Source: Prorocentrum cordatum
Taxonomy: Eukaryota; Sar; Dinophyceae; Prorocentrales; Prorocentraceae
Assembly (NCBI GenBank): GCA_963575745.1
Contig: CAUYUJ010007244.1
Span: 25,001-48,038 of the forward strand
Length of the DNA: 23,038 bases
Direction of reading: 5' to 3'
Part shown: positions 8,745 to 16,516 of the stretch, in pieces
Position numbering within the stretch: the stretch's first letter is position 1
Layout of the letters: each line of letters starts with the position of its first letter
The notes under the pieces: generated by a model
The model's input: only the letters and a program-made list of their open reading frames with translations
Told to the model about the DNA's origin: nothing
Database searches by the model: none
Position numbers and translations under genes: made by a program

Positions 8745-9182
8745 GGGGGGCACGTGGGCGCATGGGTTCGGATTCGGGGCAGGTGCTTCGGCACAAACCT
8801 CCACCATATACAGTCTTGGATATGCGCGCTATCTTGCACAATATGGGGGACGCTGACATCTCTGAGGCATCTTGTCGGGCGCTGGACAGCGCAGTGGCAG
8901 CTCGTCGACGCGCGGCTCTGGCGGCAGCGGCGGCAGCGGCGGCAGCTGCAGCGCCCGCAGCGCCCGCCGTTGCAGGCCCAGTTGGGGCGCGCGCGGCACG
9001 CGGGTGCAGAGTTGGAGGTCGACGAGGCCGAGGACTGGGCCGAGGACGGCGAGGTCGAGGTCGAGCTCGGGGCGACCCTGGCGACCCCAGCGACCCTGAC
9101 GGCGACGACGACGCCGCCGACGGCGGCGACGAGGGGGACACGATTGCAGACTTGAGAAATCAGATACATACCTTGCAGGCGC

Positions 9183-9380
9183 GTGTCCTCCTCGTCCTCG
9201 CTCCCTTCTCCGTATTCCCATCCTCCTCTGCTTCTGCTCCTCCTCTTCCCCCTCCTCCTCTCCTCGTCCTCCTCCTCCCTTTCTCCTCCCCCCCCTCCTC
9301 CTGCCACTCCTCCTCCTCTCCCCCTCCTCCTCCTCCTCCTCTTCCTCCTCCTCGTCCGCCTCTCCTCCTCTCCTCCTCCT
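9183..9380. repeat. (CCT)n-rich pyrimidine tract in the second intron
   Basis: Imperfect CCTCCT/CTCCTC units occupy nearly the whole GC-AG intron 9179-9383 and lead into the 3' splice site at TAAG. The tract is complementary to the GGA tract in the preceding intron. Confidence 0.9.
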
Positions 9381-10200
9381 AAGGGGCGGGTGAGATACTG
9401 GCGGGGCAAATCCAACGCGTTGGCTGCCAAACTTCGAGGTGTCCAGCAAGAGCATTCGCAATGCAAAGCAGAGACCTCTGTGGAGTGGCAGCCGAAACGG
9501 AGAAGGCGAGACGGGGCCGTGCCCACGCTGAGCCTTCGCGGTGGGTGCACTTTAGCAATGCGCCGAAACCAGTCACACACAGGGTGCGATGCAATTTTAC
9601 TTCAGCACGAGAAGCGAGGTTCTCGGCAAACAGTGGCGAGGCGGGAACGATACATGGCTACAAATATTGTGGTGCAGTCTCCAGAATTTTATGCTGCGCG
9701 CGATGATTGCATTATGAACTTGGCGCATGGATCAGCGCCATCAGATGGCATGTCGCACGAGCTACACTGTGTCCGCGGCGACGGGGCCAACGCTATCGTC
9801 TCTAGCAGCAAGGTGCGTCGCTCATCCCACTCCTCCTCCCACTCCTCCTCAGGCTCCCGCTCCTCCACTCCTCCCCTCTCTCCTCCATCCCCCCGAGGCT
9901 CGTGCGCGCGAGATTCGGAGTTGGTTCCGCCGCGCCTCCATCCCCGAGGATTGCGGCGACGACTGCATCCCGATGCCCCCGAGCAGATTGCGCGTGCGCC
10001 ACGCGGACCTGGCCAGAATTCACGGGGCGCATGGGGTCTGGAAGCCCGGGGCCACATATATCAAACAGATGCAGAATCTCTGCGTTTTCCCCTGGGCCTC
10101 AGAAGACATGCATCACTCCCGGCCCGACCTGCAGACGCCCCGCGACTCGTTGCCCAAGTTTCTGCACGCCAGGCGGTTTATCTTATGCGCTGACCATGGA

Positions 10201-10550
10201 GGGGGGGGGGGGGGGGGGCGCAGTCGGCAGCAGCGCCAGCTCTTTCTCCCCGGCCACCTCGCTCTGCGCAGGCGGCGAGGCGGCGAGCGTGAGAGCGCGA
10301 GGGCATGAGGAAGTTGGGTCGACGATGGGGCGACGACGACGACGACGCAACGACGCGACGACGACCATTATATCCTTCTCTTTTTCTCCTCTTCTCCTCT
10401 TCTCCTCCTCCTATCCCCCTTCCACCCTTTCGTCGTCCTCCTCCTCCCTTCCCCCCCTCCTCCTCTCCTCCTCCTCTCCTCATCCTATCCTCCCCCTCCC
10501 CCTCTCCTCCTCCTCCTCCTCCCGGGGAGTGGCAGAGTGGCAGAGTGGCA
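10201..10550. repeat. Intronic G run, ACG and CCT repeats, (GAGTGGCA)3
   Basis: An 18-base G run (10201-10218), ACG units near 10325-10365, a CCT/CTT-rich tract at 10377-10530 and three copies of an 8-mer GAGTGGCA just before about 10552 make up the intron between the ADHG and PDQMGC coding segments. The exact splice sites cannot be fixed in the G runs. Confidence 0.7.
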
Positions 10551-10843
10551 GGGGGGGTCCCGATCAGATGGGCTGCGAGAGATTGATTTCGGGCGACATC
10601 GAGGACATGCTGTGCACTCTGAAGTTGAGGTCGTGGCGTTTACGGCACATCGCCAATCTTATCCGCAAGACTCAGCTTGTCAGATTGGACGCATTCAAAT
10701 ATTTTGCGAGTTGCGCCAAAATCGCAAATATTTGGAGACCCTCGGGCAACCCCATCAAAATCTACAATGCTTGGAAAGACAACGTCAACAAGGAGAGGGC
10801 CGACGAGGTTGCGAAGGCCCCCCCCCCCCCCGTGAGCCCTGAG

Positions 10844-10851
10844 AAATAAAT
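10844..10851 (+). other. 4-bp tandem duplication (AAAT)2 that breaks the frame
   Basis: Coding reads ...VSPEK, then TAA, in one frame, and KWGSITKLEDKLL... resumes one base later. Removing one AAAT unit would join SPEK directly to WGS, a spot where I recall the family having an Arg/Lys-Trp-Gly-Ser motif. The alternative is a very short intron from the GTGAGC at 10832, which would delete the conserved WGS. A 14-base C run just upstream (10818-10831) is another possible indel site. Confidence 0.6.
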
Positions 10852-12739
10852 GGGGGTCGATCACGAAATTGGAAGATAAGCTTTTGACTTGCGGCCGAGA
10901 CGAGCTCACCCTGGCGTTTCGCGCTCTGGTGCCCAAAGCTAGAGGTGCTGCCAGGGGCCGCAATCGCACCCTTGTCGACGATGAGGACAATGACGAGTTT
11001 GCTTATTCCGAAAAGATCTCACGATGGATCAGGGAGGTGGCCCAGGCACTGCGCAGCAACGAATTTCGGGCATGCTCATACATTGCTCACAAGGGCTCTG
11101 GGCCGTTGGCGCATGTGGAACGATGGCTCGAAGGCGCCTGAGGGCTTGAAGGGGGATGGGGGTGGGCAAGGGGGAGCGGTCTCGGTCGGCGGAGATGGCG
11201 CTAGCCACAGGATGGCATGACGATGAGGATATGGGCGATGAGAAGAAGGGGATGGAGGATATGGGCGAGGAGATGGAGAGGGAGCGGGAAGGTGAAACGA
11301 GACGCGGCCGCTCGGGCCCCTCTACGCCGCTCCGCGCCCGGCCAGCAGGGCAGCGCGGGCAGCGCCAGCGTCTCCGCCGACCGCCTGTCGCCCCCCCTTC
11401 CTTCCCCCATGCAAAGGCAGCAGTCGCAGGCAGCAGCGTCGGCACGGCGAATGGAACGATGGCGACCCAATGCCAATGTTGGAGCTAGTCTCTGATAATG
11501 CACGACAGCTGAATGATGAATTCCGTGGTCTTCTGTGCCGTGATTTTTGGGGCGAGTCGATGAATGGGTCCTTGATGCAATCGCCAGATCCTGGGCATTC
11601 AGCCGACACGTTCGTGGAGCTCGCTGCTTGTTGCGTTTTAGAAATGCGGGCTGATTATTATTGCTGGGTGTACGAGCCATGCGGGACGCATCCCAGGCGA
11701 TTGTTGCTTCTGGCCTTAAGTGGCCACGCCGTTGATTGTGATGAACGGAGGCAGGTGGCGAGAGAGCTGGTTGGGCCAGGCGAACGTGGCCCCCTCGATC
11801 CAACTGCTACGAAGATCTCCATATTATTTAAGACATACCTGGAAGAAGCACGAGACACTGGCATGTTAGATAGGGAATTCTGGGGCTGCCTTCGCGAAGT
11901 TGCGCACATGCGGTTGATTGGTGCTCAAGACATAGAAGGTTGTATTTCCATCATCAAAAGTGCGCCCAAGTTAGCGCCCAACATATCACGGCCATTATCA
12001 TCATCACGCATAACAGTTAAGCGGCGCGGGCTTCAGAGTCTCAACCGGGATGACCGGAACGAGCTCGTGAACGCATGTGCGCATTACCATGGGGCTGCTG
12101 TAGACATTTGCAACGCTGAAGACGAGGCGCACAAGAACGGCAACATCGATCTTAGGTGGGACTTCGCGCGCGTGGATGACGCGCCCCCGCCCAAGTTGCA
12201 GGGGCCTCAGGTGCAGCGAAAATCAGAGAGTGTGTGTGCCGCTCGTATCTTGTCTGCTCTGAATCGGCTCATCGATGATGCGTCGTCGCCCCCTCGCGAG
12301 GACGGGTGACCGCGTGGCCACAAACGCATTTTAAACACAGAGATTGGCAAAGTCGTCTTATGCGTCGAGTCTCGCGATGCCGCCCCCGCATATTTTGCGA
12401 CGCGCAGGTGCTACCGAAGAGTTCTATGGTTATCCGAGGCTCGCCTCGTTGTTGACGATGACGGCGCTGGTGAGTCAACGGAGGGCGCCGCCGAGCACTG
12501 CCCATATGGGGAGATCGATCTGGATGCAGACCGACCCTTCAACCCTCGCCCGGCCTTGGACATCCTGTCGGACGCCCACGCCGCAGCTGCCAGTCAAGGT
12601 CCCGAGGGTGACTTCACGTGCAGCTGGATGTTTTTATCTTGGCGACTCAAGAGCGTTCGGATTGCAGCGGTGGGCGGTGCCATGGCCGAGCCTATCAGTA
12701 TGGTTACTTTCTTGCCTCGCAGGCGACGCGGCGTTGCTG

Positions 12740-12860
12740 GGGCTGGCAGCGGAGGCGGCGGCGGAGGCGGAGGCGCTGGTGGAGGGGGGGGGGGGGGGGG
12801 CCGCGGCGGCGCAGGCGGCGGCAGCGGTGATGGGCGCGGCGGGCGCGGCGGAGATGATCT
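12740..12860. repeat. GGC/GGA low-complexity tract
   Basis: GGCGGAGGC units and a 16-base G run (12786-12801) sit within an otherwise open frame. It is either a Gly-rich coding linker between the FLPRRRRG segment and the acidic segment, or a small intron. A GC donor follows CGCAG at 12721. Confidence 0.6.
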
Positions 12861-13287
12861 CGGATATGATGATGATGCTGAAGAGGAGTGGTGCGATGAG
12901 GATGATGAAGATCCTGGAGCCGCTGCAATCCTCCGCGCGCGGGGGGCCGCTCAGGCGGACCCGGAAGCCCTTGAGTCCGAGGGGGATGGCGTCGACGACG
13001 ACGACGTCGACGAGGATATGTCTCCTCCTCCTCACCCCCCCCCCCTCTCCCCCCCCCCCCCCTCCTCGCCCGCCCCCCCCCCTCCTCCCCCTCCCAGGAC
13101 ATGCCCCGTGCATTCGCGTGGGGCTCTGGACATGGCGCAGAGGGTGCACGCGCAATCATCAACGATGCCCTGGACGACGAGGATGCTGCGACCGCCATGC
13201 TGAGCGCGAAGCTCAAGGCTGGCCTGGATGCTGGTGGAGAGGATGCCGGGCCAGAGGAGGCGCCTGGAGGGGGGGAACGGCGGGGGG

Positions 13288-13336
13288 GGGGGCGGGCGGG
13301 CGGGCGGGCGGGCGGGCGGGCGGGCGGGCGGGCGGG
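13288..13336. repeat. (GGGC)n microsatellite
   Basis: Twelve or so near-perfect GGGC units end in GGGAGGGAGAGAGG and then pass into the (GA)n tail of LINE copy B. It is the likely 3' flank, or target side, of that insertion. Confidence 0.9.
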
Positions 13337-13342
13337 AGGGAG

Positions 13343-13410
<68 letters not shown>
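13337..13410. repeat. (GA)n tract, the (TC)n 3' tail of LINE copy B
   Basis: A nearly pure GA dinucleotide tract on the + strand is, in the - sense of the element, a (TC)n tail directly after the conserved 3' UTR. Whether it belongs to the element, the target or both cannot be separated. Confidence 0.85.
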
Positions 13411-13414
<4 letters not shown>

Positions 13415-13776
13415 ACAAGTAGGCGGACCAGGGTCCGTCCGCGAGGCGCACTGCGGTGCGACAACCCGCAAAACACTATTAGCGGCGGTGCAGCCTTAAG
13501 ATACGAGGGCGGGCAACAGACCCCCTCCCCCGGCGCATTGCGTCTGAAGCTACGGACGGCGGACAGACTGTGAAGATCTCACGTGTCAGACCGCGTGACG
13601 AAGAAGGCCCCAACAAGAAAGGCGACGTGCGGACACGTGGCTAGGCGGCTTGGCAGACCGCCAGTTGGGCGCTTGGCCGCAGCGCGGCGCGCAGGGACGG
13701 GGCACCCCCCGCCCCCGCGCCCTGACACCGTGGACGCGGGGCCACGCGTGCACACGGGCAGGCAGAATGGCGGAGA
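13411..13776 (-). other. 3' UTR of LINE copy B with two conserved hairpins
   Basis: The 366 bp between stop codon and tail hold two perfect stems near the tail: GCGGAC/GTCCGC at 13423-13442 and CGCAC/GTGCG at 13447-13460. Both are unchanged in copy A, while about a dozen substitutions lie further inside. Stem-loops at this place are typical recognition sites for the reverse transcriptase of stringent LINEs. Confidence 0.65.
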
Positions 13777-16050
13777 TTAGCGCGGGGCTCCAGGCGGAGC
13801 GCCGCGGAGCGATGACAGCATAGCATGGAGGGTGAGTGGCGGCGCAGCACCATCGGGCGGGGGTGTAAGCAGCTCGGCGAAGGCACGACCGGCGCGGTGG
13901 AGGCGCTGGAGCAAAGGGCCTTGACGGGCTTGGGCAGCGGCAAGGTCGGCGGCGAGAGCTGCGCACCTCTTCTGGAGAGCGGCCGTAGACTGGGACAGCT
14001 CGGCTTCGCGGTCGGTGCGGGGCGGCTGCTCTGTGCCCGCGGCCGCGGGCCTCGCGGCGCGGACGAGGTCATCGGTGCGCCTGGCCAGGTGGTGGACCAG
14101 CGCGGTGCGGCGGTCCGTGCGCTGGCGGCCGTCGCCGCGGCGAGGCGACTGGAGGGCGTCGCGCGGTCCCAGGGCTGAAGCCGCTGGGGCCACGCCCCAT
14201 GAGGACGGAGGAGCCGCAGCCTCGCAGCCTGCAACAGTAGGAGCGTGGACGGGGCGCGACGGCCTGACTGGCTCAGTGCCCTGCGGGAGGGCTGAAGCCG
14301 CCCCCGCGGGCTGGCGCTGGTGGGGGGACGGGGTTGGTGGCACGTAGGGACCAATCATGATGCCGTGCGAGGGCTCAGAGGTCGGCCGCGTGACCAGGTG
14401 GCGACTCGATGAAGCGGCATCGTCGGCAGCGTGGGGTGTCGGCGGGACGTCGTCTATGCTGCCACCCAATCCGAGGGGATCATAAAAGTCCTCGTCGGCG
14501 TCTTGGAGGTGAGCGACGTCATCATGTGGGTGCGGTGCCGCTCTCGGTGGCGGAGTCGAGGTGGGCGTCGTGCGGATGCCCGACGGGGCAAGGTTGGCGC
14601 TGGCTGGCCCGTCGTCCAGGAAGTCTAGTCCCCCGCCGAAGCCGAACGGGTCGTCCTCCTGTTCGTCGTACATCGCCCGTTGGGCCTCGGCCCAGAGCTC
14701 GTCCGGGTTCTGCGGGATGTCTGGTCCAGCCGCGGGTGGTGCCTGGTCCGACAGCAGGGGGTTCGGTTCCATTTTGCTGAGTTCAGCCGCTGTAAACCCA
14801 GCCCTGCGGTGTGGGAGCGGCAGAGTACGGTGTCTGCGCTCGTAGATGGCGACAGCGACCCCGTGAAGCACGGTCGCTTGGCGATGTCGTGTTTTGGCAG
14901 CTTCAACGATGTCGTCGGGGAGGTTGTGCGTGCGTGCCGCCGCTGTGGCAAGGGCGTCGGCCTGACGGTTGAACTCCTCCGCGATGGGCCCGATGAGCCC
15001 AAGGTCGATGCCCAGGTCTCCCAGGTGGCTGGCGACTTTTTCGACGCGAAACATGTCGGGCTTGGCCATGACACATCGGTGAATCATTGCCCAGAGCTCC
15101 GCGTGCGTGCCCTGCGGCGCTGGATGTCCGTCGATGATGCTTTGGAACCCATCGACCACCGCCTGGTTGTCCACGAAGACGTGCACGGGCCGTTCGGCAC
15201 ACGCCGTAAGGTGGACGATGGCAAGGGTCTCCGCAACCTGGGCGTTCTGCGTTAGGCCGTGAACGCGTGCACTGTAGTTCATGCGGTGGTCGATGCCGTA
15301 GTAGACGCCGTAGCCCGCTCGTGCTAGGAGTGGGATGGCTTGGTTGGTGCACGCACCGTCCGTGGCAGCATAGACCCATGTCCATCCAGTGTCGTTGTCA
15401 AGGTAGGTGGTGTAGGTGTCCTGGGCTGAAGCCGCAGGATCACCCTCAGGGGGGGGCCGCGGGATGGGCTGTGGCAGCGGGTCCCTCGCGAGGTCGGCCT
15501 GCAGGTCGAGGAGGGCTGGGTCTTCGTCGAAGAGCCCGCAGTGTCTTGTGTGCGGCGGAAGACGGGCCCACTGGTCGTCACTGATGAGGGTGGTGAGAGG
15601 AACTCTTTCTCGGGCCCAGCACTTACAGTCGCGGACAGTGTGCTCCTGAGTTTCCTCTTCCTCGTCGCAGTAGCGGCACATGGGGCTGGGGTCTGCCGAC
15701 GTGTTGGATCGGGATCGTCGCTGTTGGGCGTGGTCCCCGCCCGACAGGTAGTTCAGGAGGAGCGCCAGCTGCCAGGCAGTGCATTTGGCTGCTCCTTTGG
15801 TTCGCGCGAGCCACGTGCTGGCGAAGAGGTCAAGGCCCTGTCTGACCGAGGCGAGGTAGCCAAGGTCGTGTCGCCGTGGCTTGATCTTCCGCAGAAATGC
15901 CCTGCGTTGTGAGGCCCGCAGCATGTGCAGGAAGGCGTTTTGGGGTAGATTCAGCCAGCTGATCGGGCAGCCCCAGTCATCGTACATGATGCCAAATGTG
16001 GGCCAGGTCCATCGGAGCTGCTGGAGCGACTGGACGAGTCGCCCGACGGG
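13777..16050 (-). CDS. LINE copy B: zinc motif, RNase H and C-terminal tail, open
   Basis: 757 codons are open from the truncation point to the stop, but there is no start codon of the element's own. The frame runs on upstream through the TC tract as Leu-Ser repeats. It contains the CX2CX8HX4C zinc motif (CRYCDEEEETQEHTVRDC), RNase H motifs ATDGAC, AQVAETLAI, FVDNQAVVDGF and FNRQADALA, a Pro/Asp-rich tail with DPFGFGGGLDF and DPLGLGGSIDD, and a C-terminal coiled coil. Compared with copy A, about 11 of the first 443 residues differ, against about 37 of the last 314. It is probably a dead-on-arrival fragment that kept its frame because it is young. Confidence 0.85.
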   Translation of the reverse strand, partial: PVGRLVQSLQQLRWTWPTFGIMYDDWGCPISWLNLPQNAFLHMLRASQRRAFLRKIKPRRHDLGYLASVRQGLDLFASTWLARTKGAAKCTAWQLALLLNYLSGGDHAQQRRSRSNTSADPSPMCRYCDEEEETQEHTVRDCKCWARERVPLTTLISDDQWARLPPHTRHCGLFDEDPALLDLQADLARDPLPQPIPRPPPEGDPAASAQDTYTTYLDNDTGWTWVYAATDGACTNQAIPLLARAGYGVYYGIDHRMNYSARVHGLTQNAQVAETLAIVHLTACAERPVHVFVDNQAVVDGFQSIIDGHPAPQGTHAELWAMIHRCVMAKPDMFRVEKVASHLGDLGIDLGLIGPIAEEFNRQADALATAAARTHNLPDDIVEAAKTRHRQATVLHGVAVAIYERRHRTLPLPHRRAGFTAAELSKMEPNPLLSDQAPPAAGPDIPQNPDELWAEAQRAMYDEQEDDPFGFGGGLDFLDDGPASANLAPSGIRTTPTSTPPPRAAPHPHDDVAHLQDADEDFYDPLGLGGSIDDVPPTPHAADDAASSSRHLVTRPTSEPSHGIMIGPYVPPTPSPHQRQPAGAASALPQGTEPVRPSRPVHAPTVAGCEAAAPPSSWGVAPAASALGPRDALQSPRRGDGRQRTDRRTALVHHLARRTDDLVRAARPAAAGTEQPPRTDREAELSQSTAALQKRCAALAADLAAAQARQGPLLQRLHRAGRAFAELLTPPPDGAAPPLTLHAMLSSLRGAPPGAPR

Positions 16051-16058
16051 AGAGAGAG

Positions 16059-16150
<92 letters not shown>
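16051..16150. repeat. (GA)n tract, the (TC)n 3' tail of LINE copy A
   Basis: About 100 bp of GA units with a few GAA interruptions lie between the truncated 5' end of copy B and the 3' UTR of copy A. On the element strand this is a (TC)n tail. The interruptions suggest that it is older than the purer tract at 13337-13410. Confidence 0.9.
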
Positions 16151-16516
16151 CCGGACAAGTAGGCGGACCAGGGTCCGTCCGCGAGGCGCACTGCGGTGCG
16201 ACAACCCGCCAAACACTATTTGCGGCGGTGCAGCCTTGAGATACGAGGGCGGGCAACAAACCCTCTCCCCCGGCGCAATGCGACTGACGCTACAGACGGC
16301 GGACAGACAGTGAAGATCTCACGTGTCAGACCGCGTGACGAAGAAGGCCCCAACAAGAAAGGCGACGTGCTGACACGTGGCTAGGCGGCTTGGCAGACCG
16401 CCAGTTGGGCGCTTGGCCGCAACGCGGCGCGCAGGGACGGGGCACCCCCCGCCCCCGCGCCCTGACACCGTGGACGCGGGGCCACGCGTGCACACGGGCA
16501 GGCAGAATGGCGGAGA
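16151..16516 (-). other. 3' UTR of LINE copy A
   Basis: It has the same length and the same two tail-proximal hairpins as copy B, here at 16163-16182 and 16187-16200. About a dozen substitutions separate the copies over some 400 bp, close to 3 percent by eye, with none in the hairpins. Confidence 0.75.

Larger units (their letters stand above)
8323..13280 (+). pseudogene. Multi-exon dinoflagellate family gene, transposase-like, frameshifted
   Basis: Exons: 8323-8523, 8783-9178, 9384-9812 and 9898 to about 10198 (the first three junctions are all phase 0); then about 10556-11136, 11485 to about 12300, about 12334-13014 and 13098 to about 13280. Introns use GT, GC and probably GA donors. Segments in order: a short N-terminal part; an Ala-rich linker; a coiled-coil-like DLRNQIHTLQ; a helix-turn-helix-like SRQTVARRERYMA; VRGDGAN (Asp, 9780); FILCADHG (Asp, 10192) continuing as PDQMGC; IANIWR; KWGSITKLEDKLL; LVSDNARQLNDEF; VELAACCVLEMRADY; AQDIEGCISIIK (Glu, 11935); SSSRITVKRRG; and an acidic C-terminus. 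This order matches, from memory, a large family of hypothetical dinoflagellate proteins. The D/D/E spacing suggests a transposase fold, which is inference. A 4-bp duplication at 10844 shifts the frame. The 3' end is unclear because repeats and a LINE follow. Confidence 0.6.
13411..16050 (-). mobile_element. 5'-truncated LINE copy B
   Basis: These 2640 bp align without any net insertion or deletion to 16151-18790 of copy A (constant offset 2740). Similarity stops abruptly at 16050/18790, inside coding sequence just before the codons for PVGRLVQ. The element therefore lacks ORF1, endonuclease and reverse transcriptase but keeps the zinc motif, RNase H, C-terminal tail and 3' UTR. Abrupt 5' truncation with a shared 3' end is the usual product of incomplete target-primed reverse transcription. 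Its 5' junction is the (TC)n tail of copy A. Confidence 0.9.

Noticed and set aside
13032-13476. Arg-Glu, Leu-Ser and Gly-Arg repeat frames near the GA and GGGC tracts
   Set aside because: Frames of dinucleotide and tetranucleotide repeats, not genes.
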